DNA of 7,751 bases, from contig SVEW01000108.1 of NCBI GenBank assembly GCA_015057205.1, positions 1 through 7,751 of the forward strand, read 5' to 3'. The notes under the pieces are model-generated. The model had not been told where the DNA came from, made no database searches, and saw only the letters and a list, made by a program, of their open reading frames with translations. Shown here one piece after another: positions 1 to 6,824 of the stretch. Both the position numbers and the translations under genes were made by a program. Every line of letters starts with the position of its first letter. Position 1 is the stretch's first letter. This DNA is from Lachnospiraceae bacterium (GTDB lineage: Bacteria; Bacillota; Clostridia; Lachnospirales; Lachnospiraceae).

Positions 1-1403
1 ACCAGCGTTCGTTTAAAAAGCGATTTTACCACTGTCAAGTTCATGCTGTTATCGTCCACCACAAGAATCCTTACTTCCGGTGCAATAAAGGAACGCTCTT
101 CGTTCAGGGCGATTTCCTGGGCATCTCCCAATTTCAACTCCAAATCAAACCAAAATACACTACCGATTTCGTATTCACTTTTTACCTTGATTTCCGAGCC
201 CATCATCTCTGCCAATTTACTGGAAATCGCAAGTCCAAGTCCCGTTCCTTCAATGCTTCGGTTACGAATGATGTCGGCACGCTCAAAGCTTTCAAAGATT
301 TTTTCCTGATCCTCTTCGGAAATACCGCTTCCCGTATCCGATACTTCAAAATGAATCACCGTGCTATCTTCCATTTCCTGAATTGGCTGAATGGAAAAAA
401 CAATGGTTCCGGCCTTCGTGTATTTTACCGCATTGGATAAAAGATTGGACAGAATCTGCGACAGTTTCTGCATATCGCCGTGCACGTAGGCAGGCGTTTT
501 TTTATCCAAATCCAGAACAAATTCCAAACCTTTCTTATCGGCTTCGTTCTCAAAAAATGCCCCTAACCCATACATCATTTCCAGCAAATTGAAATCCGCG
601 TAAAACAGATTTTCTTTTCCCATGTCAATACGGGACAAATCTAAAAACTGATTTACCATAAACAAAAGATGCTGTCCGGCATTTTCTACGTTTTTGGCAT
701 ATTCTTTAATCTGGGTATTTTCGCACTCACGCAATATCATTTCGTTCATTCCAAGCAACATGTTAATGGGCGTTCGAATTTCATGGCTGATATTTGCCAG
801 CAATTCGCTTTTTGCCTGGCTGGATTCCGATGCCACTTTCTGTTGCTTACGATATTCCCAGATATACATCATGAAAATCACACCCAGTCCGAAACTGGAA
901 ATCAAAATTCCCGATAGCTGATCGATAAACTGGCTTCTTGGCGAATCATATGCCTCCACCAATTCCGGATGTATATAGGATATGTAGCATACAGCACTAT
1001 AGAAAGCAATCTGTAATCCAGTCATAACAATTAGCAGCCATCCCCGGTACATCATCAATGTAAATACAATACCAAAGGTAAAAAAATACGGATTCGCACC
1101 GTTCATTCCGCCACCTTCGAAAAACAGCCACGCAAACAATCCCATAAAGATGGTTACCGACGTAATCAGATAGCCTAACGTGTAACGCTTCGTGGCATGC
1201 ACAAACCATATTAGCGCCAAACTGGCTAGCATGGCCACTGCATTGATTATGGCACTTTGGTAATCCTGTATGGTGATAATCGCCTGTATGGCCCCCACCA
1301 AACTTACCAGAATCCCGCCGGTTCCTAGTAATTTAAAAAACGTGATGTCTAATTCTTTTTCATTTGTATAAAAATCCAGTATTTTCTTTTTTATCCGTTT
1401 CAT
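1..1403 (-). CDS. Membrane hybrid sensor histidine kinase, partial (3' end outside window)
   Basis: The frame is open from the ATG at 1403-1401 to the window edge, giving 467 complete residues. The N-terminal ~185 residues hold about six hydrophobic segments (roughly 27-45, 52-70, 76-96, 104-119, 121-142, 163-181) with short loops, so the input domain is a multi-pass membrane module and not a large extracellular domain. The kinase core follows: H-box LLANISHEIRTP with phospho-acceptor His207, N-box with Asn320 and Asn324 (LSNLLSNAVKYT), G1 box SDTGSG at 355-360, F-box near 370-373, and G2 box GTGLGL at 386-391. A receiver domain begins at about 445 (ILVVDDN, acidic pair Asp450/Asp451), and the sequence ends there. 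The kinase would autophosphorylate on His207 and pass phosphate to its own receiver; its ligand is unknown. It starts six bases after the stop of the secreted-protein gene with no clear Shine-Dalgarno sequence, which suggests translational coupling. Family assignment is firm; signal and output are not visible. Confidence 0.93.
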   Translation of the reverse strand, partial: MKRIKKKILDFYTNEKELDITFFKLLGTGGILVSLVGAIQAIITIQDYQSAIINAVAMLASLALIWFVHATKRYTLGYLITSVTIFMGLFAWLFFEGGGMNGANPYFFTFGIVFTLMMYRGWLLIVMTGLQIAFYSAVCYISYIHPELVEAYDSPRSQFIDQLSGILISSFGLGVIFMMYIWEYRKQQKVASESSQAKSELLANISHEIRTPINMLLGMNEMILRECENTQIKEYAKNVENAGQHLLFMVNQFLDLSRIDMGKENLFYADFNLLEMMYGLGAFFENEADKKGLEFVLDLDKKTPAYVHGDMQKLSQILSNLLSNAVKYTKAGTIVFSIQPIQEMEDSTVIHFEVSDTGSGISEEDQEKIFESFERADIIRNRSIEGTGLGLAISSKLAEMMGSEIKVKSEYEIGSVFWFDLELKLGDAQEIALNEERSFIAPEVRILVVDDNSMNLTVVKSLFKRTL

Positions 1404-1409
1404 TGTCGT

Positions 1410-2357
1410 CTACTTACGAAGAAAAATACTTCCTACTTTTCCGTTTTTTACATTTGCTTCTTCAGTTACGTTATCAAAATCTCCCTCGGTATCCGAAATG
1501 ATGTCAATTATTTTTCCATCTTTTTTGTAGGATACCACTGCACTGGCGGTACCATGAGCAAAGGTTACCTCATGAAATTTCCATCCATCGCTTTTCAACT
1601 TATCGGATGCTTTCTTCATGGTGTTGCCCACCTTGACACCTTCTACATAATACTGCTTGCCGCCATAATAGATTTCCGTAATCTTGTGGCTTGTCTTATT
1701 CAGTGTGTAAAACGGTCCCGGCATGGAACCATCTATAGAGCTGTCTTTTTTCATATTAAATGGAACATATTTCAAAACATTCTCTATTTTCTTACCAAAT
1801 CCATCCGCCAAATCCCAATTCTTCTTGCTAAAAAGAGTTTTCTTTTCCGCAGCACTGTATTCCTTGCCCTTTAAATCCGTTAACTTCTTTACGCCTCTTA
1901 CGTAGTTATTGTATACAGACGCTTTAACGTTTTTTCCGTTTTTCTTATAAACCTGCTTATTCTTGCTATAGGTTACCACTTTCTTTAATTTGTTTTTTGA
2001 AATCTTGTAGGTGGTATAGGTTTCTGCCTTAGCTGAACCGGATGTTGCCACCACAATTTGTTTTTTCTTACTGTTTTTCTTAAAAGCAATAACCTTGTTA
2101 AATGTTTTTAACCGTGTTATCGCACCCAAACTCTTATCATAGCCATACACGTCCACGCTAATTTTTTCACCCGACGCATACCCGATAAACATTTCCTTGT
2201 AGCCATCTCTGTCTACATCATACAATTGATACTGTGCCAGCTTCGCATTCTCTCCCTTTGGGTTAAAGGCAGCCTTTGATACTGTCCCTCCTGCAAAACT
2301 TGACATCACCAAAGATGCGGCAAGCATCCCCGCCATCCAATTCTTCTTACTTCTCAT
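1410..2357 (-). CDS. Secreted lysine-rich protein with a calcium-loop-like motif, function unknown
   Basis: The protein has 315 residues. The start is set by AGGAGG eight bases upstream of the ATG. Residues 1-29 form a Sec signal peptide: basic RSKK, a hydrophobic core at about 8-22, and probable cleavage after S-K-A29. No lipobox cysteine is present, so it is probably released or wall-associated. Just after the leader, DVDRDGYKE (47-55) matches the D-x-D-x-D-G-x-x-E calcium-loop pattern seen in FG-GAP/VCBS-like and dockerin-like proteins. Residues ~85-175 are very rich in lysine. The C-terminal ~90 residues (VEGVKVGNTMKKASDKL, then alternating short strands) vaguely resemble SmpA-like or BLIP-like small domains, which is only a visual impression. 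It is the first gene after the hairpin array and lies directly upstream of, and in frame with, the hybrid kinase. A role as ligand-binding or surface partner of that kinase is inference. I do not recognise the family. Confidence 0.85.
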   Translation of the reverse strand: MRSKKNWMAGMLAASLVMSSFAGGTVSKAAFNPKGENAKLAQYQLYDVDRDGYKEMFIGYASGEKISVDVYGYDKSLGAITRLKTFNKVIAFKKNSKKKQIVVATSGSAKAETYTTYKISKNKLKKVVTYSKNKQVYKKNGKNVKASVYNNYVRGVKKLTDLKGKEYSAAEKKTLFSKKNWDLADGFGKKIENVLKYVPFNMKKDSSIDGSMPGPFYTLNKTSHKITEIYYGGKQYYVEGVKVGNTMKKASDKLKSDGWKFHEVTFAHGTASAVVSYKKDGKIIDIISDTEGDFDNVTEEANVKNGKVGSIFLRK

Positions 2358-2416
2358 AGTAGCTTCCTCCTATTTTTTGCTGGGTTCAAGCCCCGATTTT
2401 TTGTTACCTTTTCTCC

Positions 2417-2456
2417 TCTCGGTCACAGAGCAATATCCTCTTCCTTCTGACCGAGA
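2417..2456. repeat. Array unit 1 (inverted repeat)
   Basis: TCTCGGTCA pairs perfectly with TGACCGAGA across a 22-nt pyrimidine-rich (+ strand) loop. The right half-site lacks the CA found after CGGTCA in other copies (minus-strand reading CGGTCAG), yet the CGGTCA-to-TGACCG length is still 34. This is the unit nearest the secreted-protein gene, ending about 60 bases before its start codon. Confidence 0.9.
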
Positions 2457-2479
2457 AAAATGGCATTTTACGCGTCGTA

Positions 2480-2515
2480 TCGGTCACAGCGTTGTTCAAA
2501 TGCTCCTGTGACCGA
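2480..2515. repeat. Array unit 2 (inverted repeat)
   Basis: TCGGTCACAG pairs with CTGTGACCGA, a perfect 10-bp stem over a 16-nt loop. Both half-sites match the full consensus, so this is the most canonical copy. Confidence 0.9.
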
Positions 2516-2542
2516 GGATTTCCCGCCTTTTTGCCAAATCAA

Positions 2543-2576
2543 CGGTCACAGACACATGCCCATTTCTCCCTGACCG
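2543..2576. repeat. Array unit 3 (inverted repeat, weakest stem)
   Basis: CGGTCA and TGACCG form a 6-bp stem. The left half-site is CGGTCACAG and the right one, read on the minus strand, is CGGTCAGGG, so pairing stops after six bases. This is the only half-site preceded by A instead of T. The 34-bp length is kept. Confidence 0.85.
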
Positions 2577-2600
2577 AATTTCCCATTATGATGGGCAAAA

Positions 2601-2640
2601 TATCGGTCACTGGTCTTTCGCAGCTTGCCTGTGACCGATA
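2601..2640. repeat. Array unit 4 (inverted repeat)
   Basis: TATCGGTCAC pairs perfectly with GTGACCGATA over a 20-nt loop. It is the promoter-proximal unit, about 23 bases downstream of the predicted transcription start near 2663. Confidence 0.9.
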
Positions 2641-2669
2641 CGCCAAGATTCAGGCACTTCCATACTTTC

Positions 2670-2698
2670 ATTGTATAAGTTTTACAAAAAATGTGCAA
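2670..2698 (-). promoter_or_regulatory. Candidate sigma-A promoter for the secreted-protein and kinase genes
   Basis: Read on the minus strand, TTGCAC (2698-2693) is followed after 17 bases by TACAAT (2675-2670). The -10 matches consensus at 5 of 6 positions and the -35 at only 3 of 6. Initiation would be near 2663, giving a leader of about 300 nt containing all four hairpin units. It lies just after the terminator of the preceding operon, which is where a promoter is expected. Moderate support only. Confidence 0.5.
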
Positions 2699-2703
2699 GT
2701 ACA

Positions 2704-2737
2704 AAACGGTACCAGACATTACTGCCCGGTACCGTTT
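2704..2737 (-). terminator. Intrinsic terminator of the hut operon, possibly bidirectional
   Basis: AAACGGTACC (2704-2713) and GGTACCGTTT (2728-2737) form a perfect 10-bp stem with a 14-nt loop. On the minus strand the stem runs into GTTTTG, a short U-tract, and the 5' arm includes the last codons of the 141-aa gene, whose stop codon lies in the loop. On the plus strand the stem is followed by TTTCTTTC, so weak two-way termination is possible. Confidence 0.7.
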
Positions 2738-3144
2738 CTTTCATTATTCTCAATTATCTTTGATAATAAATCATTTAATTTATCGTGTCGGTCTTGTATC
2801 ATCTTTCGATAGTAAACACCAACCAATACTAAGGGTTCCTTGTCAGAAACCAATGCCTTGTTTCCGTTTCCAAAGTCTACCTCTACCCAATTCTCGGTGT
2901 CATAGTCATACAGTCCAATAGAAAAATCCTCTTGTGGATCAGGCAAAAAACACGCAACAACCTGCTCACTCTCCGCCTTGCTTAATTTGATTTTCCTTCC
3001 TTCATATGTTACAGTGATTTGCTTTGCGCATCCCGAAATAATCATTTTACCCGGCTTCTTTGAATGTATTTTTGACCATACACTACCTACAATGGCGATG
3101 CAAATAATGCAAACAGCAACTAAGAACTTAACTTTGCTTTTCAA
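2719..3144 (-). CDS. Small membrane-anchored or exported hypothetical protein
   Basis: The product is 141 residues from a TTG start, the only conventional start before an in-frame TAA at 3156-3154. A basic N-terminus (KSKVK) and a hydrophobic stretch at about 7-23 indicate an uncleaved anchor or a signal peptide, with the remaining ~115 residues outside the membrane. The segment ITVTYEGRKIKL and alternating charged and hydrophobic strands suggest a small beta-rich domain, ending in a charged helix (KLNDLLSKIIENNE). I do not recognise the family. The start lies five bases after the hutU stop. The nearest Shine-Dalgarno-like AAGGA is about 14 bases upstream, too far for efficient initiation, so translation is probably weak or coupled to hutU. 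It is the last gene before the terminator. Nothing visible links it to histidine breakdown other than position. Confidence 0.7.
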   Translation of the reverse strand: MKSKVKFLVAVCIICIAIVGSVWSKIHSKKPGKMIISGCAKQITVTYEGRKIKLSKAESEQVVACFLPDPQEDFSIGLYDYDTENWVEVDFGNGNKALVSDKEPLVLVGVYYRKMIQDRHDKLNDLLSKIIENNERNGTGQ

Positions 3145-3149
3145 ATCAA

Positions 3150-5177
3150 CTATTTAATTCCTTTTTTACTGCAAACCTCATCAATCAACTTATCATCCGC
3201 AACATACGGAATGGTGATGTGGTCTGTTCCATTGGTAATCTTATTGTATTCTGCCACAGTTTCCATAGAGTGCTCATTTCTAGCCCAGTTTCTTCTGGAA
3301 ACACCTATCATAGTATCCCACGGAATGGCTTTCTTTAAGATTTCATCTACACGCTCGCTTCCGTCAAGTACAAGACCAAATCCACCGTTGATACCTTTGC
3401 TGATACCAACACCGCCACCATTGTGAAGTGCGATTAAGCTCATGCCGCGGGCTGCGTTACCGGCATAGCACTGAACTGCCATATCTGCGGTAATGTTGGA
3501 TCCATCATAGATGTTACTTGTCTCACGGTATGGAGAATCAGTTCCGCCGGTATCATGATGGTCACGACCAAGCATAACCGGTCCAATTTCGCCGTTACGT
3601 ACCATTTCATTGAAACGAAGGGCAATATCTCTTCTTCCGTAAGCATCCTGGTAAAGAATACGGCACTGTGTACCAACAACCAATTTGTTTTTCTCTGCAT
3701 CACGGATCCAAATGTAGTTATCTCTATCCTGACCACGACGATTCGGATCGATGACATCCATAGCTGCCTGGTCTGTTTTGTGCAAGTCTTCCGGCTTGCC
3801 GGACAAACAGCACCAACGGAATGGTCCATATCCGTAATCAAATAACATTGGTCCCATAATGTCTTCTACATAAGATGGGAAAATAAATCCTTCGGAGGTA
3901 TCCTTTCCGTTCTTGGAAATGTCTTTTGCACCGGCATCAAAGCATGCCTTCATAAATGCATTTCCGTAATCAAAGAAATAGGTTCCTCTTTCGGTCAACT
4001 GTTTTACCAAATGGAAATGCTTAATCAAGGATTCATTTACCAATTTAATGAATTTTTCCTTGTCCGTTCTTAATAACTCGGTTCTTTCCTCGAAACTGAT
4101 TCCCTGCGGGCAATATCCTCCATCGTATGGCACGTGGCAGGATGTCTGGTCGGACAAAAGGTCGATATGTACGTTATTGTCAACCGCATACTGCAAAAGA
4201 TCCACTACGTTACCATGATAAGCAATGGAGATACTCTCCTTCTTATCCATATATTCTTTTGCTTTTGCAAAAGACTCTTCCGGTGTTTCACAAATGAGAG
4301 ATACCCATCCCTGATTGTGTCTGGTTTCAATACGGGACATGTCAACTTCAGCAACGATACCAACACCGTTAGCGATTTCGATTGCTTTTGGCTGTGCACC
4401 ACTCATACCGCCAAGACCGGAGGTTACGAATAAGTGTCCTCTTAAATCACCGTCTGCCGGAATGCCTAATTTCAAACGTCCAGCATTCAAAATAGTATTA
4501 AAGGTTCCATGTACGATACCCTGTGGTCCAATGTACATCCAACCGCCGGCGGTCATCTGACCGTAACTGGAGCAACCCATAGCAGTTGCTTTTGCCCAAT
4601 CCTCCGGATTGTCATGCATACCAACCATCAAACCATTGGTGATGGTCACACGTGGGCTGGTCTTATGAGAACGGAAAAGTCCCAATGGGTTTCCGGACAT
4701 AACAACTAACGTCTGCTCATCGGTTAACTGCTCCAAATATTTTTTAATCAACTGATACTGCATCCAGTTCTGGCACACCTGACCGGTCTCGCCGTAGGTT
4801 ACCAACTCGTATGGATATAAGGCTACCGCATGATCTAAGTTGTTGTCAATCATGACCTGGAATGCTTTACCTTCGATACAGTTTCCCTTGTACTCATCGA
4901 TTGGTTTGCCGTAGATTTTCTCCTTCGGCATGAAACGATATCCGTAGATACGTCCTCTGGTCAAAAGCTCGTCCAAAAATTCCGGTGCTAACTGCTCATG
5001 CAAAGATTCCGGAACGTAACGAAGGGCGTTCTTTACGGCCAATTTAATCTCTCTATCGGTTAAGGTTAATTCTCTTTTTGGTGCACGACGTACGTTTGGG
5101 TCAAAGGTCGGATACTCCGGTAATACGTCGTCTAATTTTATAGTCATTGCTTCTGCAATCTGCTGATTTGTAAGCAT
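3150..5177 (-). CDS. hutU: Urocanate hydratase (urocanase), long UROC1-like form
   Basis: This cytoplasmic enzyme is the second of the histidine degradation pathway: it converts urocanate to 4-imidazolone-5-propionate using tightly bound NAD+ as electrophile. The product is 675 residues, from an ATG seven bases after AGGAGG. Visible family landmarks include YGQMTAGGWMYIGPQGIVHG (205-224), the dinucleotide-binding VTSGLGGMSGAQ (251-262), SDQTSCH (342-348), GPFRWCCLSG (451-460), RDHHDTGGTDSPYRETSNIYDGSN (538-561) and HNGGGVG (585-591). The classical bacterial enzyme has about 550 residues; this length and the motif texture match the ~676-residue form typified by animal UROC1, from memory of that sequence. 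The region that reads GLPARICW in classical enzymes is GTQCRILY (502-509), so the signature Cys-Trp is replaced by Leu-Tyr, as in UROC1-type proteins. It lies 39 bases after hutH and five before the small membrane-protein gene. Confidence 0.97.
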   Translation of the reverse strand: MLTNQQIAEAMTIKLDDVLPEYPTFDPNVRRAPKRELTLTDREIKLAVKNALRYVPESLHEQLAPEFLDELLTRGRIYGYRFMPKEKIYGKPIDEYKGNCIEGKAFQVMIDNNLDHAVALYPYELVTYGETGQVCQNWMQYQLIKKYLEQLTDEQTLVVMSGNPLGLFRSHKTSPRVTITNGLMVGMHDNPEDWAKATAMGCSSYGQMTAGGWMYIGPQGIVHGTFNTILNAGRLKLGIPADGDLRGHLFVTSGLGGMSGAQPKAIEIANGVGIVAEVDMSRIETRHNQGWVSLICETPEESFAKAKEYMDKKESISIAYHGNVVDLLQYAVDNNVHIDLLSDQTSCHVPYDGGYCPQGISFEERTELLRTDKEKFIKLVNESLIKHFHLVKQLTERGTYFFDYGNAFMKACFDAGAKDISKNGKDTSEGFIFPSYVEDIMGPMLFDYGYGPFRWCCLSGKPEDLHKTDQAAMDVIDPNRRGQDRDNYIWIRDAEKNKLVVGTQCRILYQDAYGRRDIALRFNEMVRNGEIGPVMLGRDHHDTGGTDSPYRETSNIYDGSNITADMAVQCYAGNAARGMSLIALHNGGGVGISKGINGGFGLVLDGSERVDEILKKAIPWDTMIGVSRRNWARNEHSMETVAEYNKITNGTDHITIPYVADDKLIDEVCSKKGIK

Positions 5178-5216
5178 CTTTTTTCCTCCTAAATATTCCG
5201 CTTTCTATGTATAAAT

Positions 5217-6743
5217 CTAGAATTTAATCTCGCCGGCTTTGCCCTCTACAGCACTTAATAAGTCACCGCTGATAATGGTGTTTTCGCAGTTGTTAATGTC
5301 TTCATAAAGTGGTCTGTCGTCTTCTAACTTCGGACATACCTTACGAATGGTTTCGTATGCCGGTTTGGTTCCAAGTCCTAAGCCCTTGTCTCCGCGAAGG
5401 TCAATGGCCTGACATGCACACATAAGCTCCATTGCTAATACGCGGCGTACATTTTTCATTATGTTGTTTGCTTTTCTTGCTGCGATGGTTCCCATACTTA
5501 CGTGGTCTTCCTGGTTCGCAGAAGATGGGATGCTGTCTACGGATGCCGGATGTGCAAGCACCTTATTCTCAGATACCAATGCGGCTGCAGAATACTGTAC
5601 AATCATGAATCCGGAGTTTAATCCGCCGTTTTCTACAAGGAATGCCGGAAGTCCGGATAATGCCGGATTTACCAGACGCTCTAAACGACGCTCGGAAACA
5701 TTGGCAATCTCGGATAATGCAATTCCTAAAAAGTCAAAGGACAATGCCATTGGCTGTCCGTGGAAGTTTCCACCGGAAATTCCTTCCATGGTGTCTGCAA
5801 AAATAATTGGGTTGTCCGTTACGGAGTTCATTTCAATTTCGATCTGCTCTTTTACATAATTGATGGCATCCTTGCTGGCGCCATGAATCTGTGGTGCACA
5901 ACGTAAGGAATAAGCATCCTGCACTTTGATTTCACCCTGCTTGGTGGTGTTTTTGCTTCCCTCTAATAAATGATTGATGATTGCTGCGGAATCCATCTGC
6001 CCCTGATGCGGTCTTACGGTATGCATTCTTGGCTGTAACGCATCTGTTACACCGTTTTGTGCTTCAAAGCTAAGTGCTGCAGCTACGTCAGCCACTTTTA
6101 CAAGCTCTAATGCATCAATCATGGTTAATGCACCAACAGCATTCATTGCCTGAGTTCCGTTGATTAAAGCAAGTCCTTCTTTTTCAGTTAATTCAATTGG
6201 TGTAATGCCGGCTTTTTTCATGGCGTCTTCGCCGCTCATGACTTCCCCATTGTACTCGGCAATTCCCAGTCCTAACATCGGCAGAACCATGTGAGAAAGT
6301 GGAGCTAAATCACCACTTGCTCCAAGGGATCCTTTTTCCGGAATTACCGGAATAACGCCCTTGTTAATCATGGCAATGAGTGTCTCTACGGTCTCCATAC
6401 GAACACCGGAGAATCCTTTTGCAAGGTTGTTTACACGAAGTAACATGATGGTCTTGCTTACTTCAGATGGGAACGGATCTCCCGCACCAACAGCATGGGT
6501 AACTATTAAGTTCTTCTGCAATAACTTCGACTCCTCGGTAGCAATCACCGTATTACAAAAGCTTCCAAATCCGGTTGTTACACCATATACCACTTTTTTC
6601 TGTTCAATGATATCATCTACCACTTTTCTACTGCGCGCAATGTTCTCTTTCGCTTCAGCAGATAATTCCACGGTTGCGCCTTCTCTCGCAACAGCACGAA
6701 CCTGTTCCAAAGTTAAATCTTTTCCAGTAATTATAACTTTCAT
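5217..6743 (-). CDS. hutH: Histidine ammonia-lyase (histidase)
   Basis: This cytoplasmic enzyme removes ammonia from L-histidine to give trans-urocanate, the first committed step of histidine utilisation. At 508 residues it has the usual family length. The electrophilic MIO group forms from Ala142-Ser143-Gly144 within the signature KGSLGASGDLAPLSH (137-151). Other expected active-site elements are present: Tyr53 in YGVTTGFG, His83, Asn195 in LINGTQ, YSLRC (278-282), GGNFHGQP (324-331), and SSANQEDHVSMG (407-418) with Glu412. No key residue is missing. The ATG has AAAGGAG seven bases upstream. It is the first large gene of the operon, 39 bases ahead of hutU. Its leader contains a short ORF and a terminator-like hairpin, so expression is probably controlled after initiation. 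Confidence 0.98.
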   Translation of the reverse strand: MKVIITGKDLTLEQVRAVAREGATVELSAEAKENIARSRKVVDDIIEQKKVVYGVTTGFGSFCNTVIATEESKLLQKNLIVTHAVGAGDPFPSEVSKTIMLLRVNNLAKGFSGVRMETVETLIAMINKGVIPVIPEKGSLGASGDLAPLSHMVLPMLGLGIAEYNGEVMSGEDAMKKAGITPIELTEKEGLALINGTQAMNAVGALTMIDALELVKVADVAAALSFEAQNGVTDALQPRMHTVRPHQGQMDSAAIINHLLEGSKNTTKQGEIKVQDAYSLRCAPQIHGASKDAINYVKEQIEIEMNSVTDNPIIFADTMEGISGGNFHGQPMALSFDFLGIALSEIANVSERRLERLVNPALSGLPAFLVENGGLNSGFMIVQYSAAALVSENKVLAHPASVDSIPSSANQEDHVSMGTIAARKANNIMKNVRRVLAMELMCACQAIDLRGDKGLGLGTKPAYETIRKVCPKLEDDRPLYEDINNCENTIISGDLLSAVEGKAGEIKF

Positions 6744-6767
6744 ATTTATCTCCTTTACTATACTAAA

Positions 6768-6779
6768 GTGTTACAACAC
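6768..6779. repeat. Short dyad between the leader terminator and the hutH ribosome binding site
   Basis: GTGTT and AACAC flank two central bases. It is too small for a stable RNA hairpin, but it could be part of a protein-binding site or an alternative fold of the leader. Low weight. Confidence 0.3.
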
Positions 6780-6794
6780 AAAAGCGAAATATAC

Positions 6795-6824
6795 AAAAAG
6801 TGGATAGCCAATAAACTATCCACT
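6795..6824 (-). terminator. Terminator-like hairpin in the hutH leader
   Basis: Minus-strand AGTGGATAG (6824-6816) and CTATCCACT (6807-6799) form a perfect 9-bp stem with an 8-nt loop, directly followed by a run of U (complement of 6795-6799). It lies about 80-110 bases downstream of the hut promoter and about 50 bases before the hutH ATG. It could end readthrough from the potC side, stop hut transcripts until antitermination, or both. The stem also contains the stop codon of the leader ORF. Confidence 0.8.

Larger units (their letters stand above)
2417..2640. repeat. Regular array of four 34-bp inverted-repeat units
   Basis: This region holds most of the 361-base gap between the secreted-protein gene and the gene upstream of it. 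Four units each run exactly 34 bp from CGGTCA to TGACCG (2420-2453, 2481-2514, 2543-2576, 2604-2637). Their starts are 61, 62 and 61 bp apart, leaving spacers of 27, 28 and 27 bp. The half-site consensus is TCGGTCACAG. The loops (about 16-22 nt) and the spacers differ between units. Stem lengths are 9 bp (2417-2425/2448-2456), 10 bp (2480-2489/2506-2515), 6 bp (2543-2548/2571-2576) and 10 bp (2601-2610/2631-2640). The array would sit in the 5' leader of the secreted-protein and kinase transcript. It could be RNA hairpins, a multi-site DNA operator, or an intergenic repeat family; the sequence alone does not decide. Confidence 0.92.

Noticed and set aside
997..1209. A 70-codon minus-strand frame
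   Set aside because: It lies in another frame inside the membrane domain of the hybrid kinase, which reads continuously through the region.
1401..1412. Readthrough of the TAG to make one secreted-protein/kinase fusion
   Set aside because: TAG also ends hutH, hutU and potC here, so it is an ordinary stop, and the kinase has its own ATG two codons later followed by a normal N-terminus.
2382..2395. GGGTTCAAGCCCCG on the plus strand looks like a tRNA T-arm
   Set aside because: Only three to four stem pairs form, no acceptor, anticodon or D arm can be drawn around it, and it overlaps the ribosome-binding region of the secreted-protein gene. Most likely coincidence.
2417..2640. The array as a CRISPR locus (34-bp units, 27-28-bp spacers)
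   Set aside because: Only the outer 6-10 bases of each unit are conserved while the central 16-22 bases differ, whereas CRISPR repeats are near-identical throughout. There are no cas genes in the window.
6778..6792. Possible CcpA (cre) site around ACAAAAGCGAAATA near hutH
   Set aside because: Only the AAAGCG core fits; the flanking TG and CA positions of the cre consensus do not match.
5461..6807. Plus-strand open frames of 132 and 148 codons opposite hutH
   Set aside because: They mirror the coding frame of a complete, motif-perfect HutH, have low-complexity composition typical of antisense frames, and lack ribosome binding sites.
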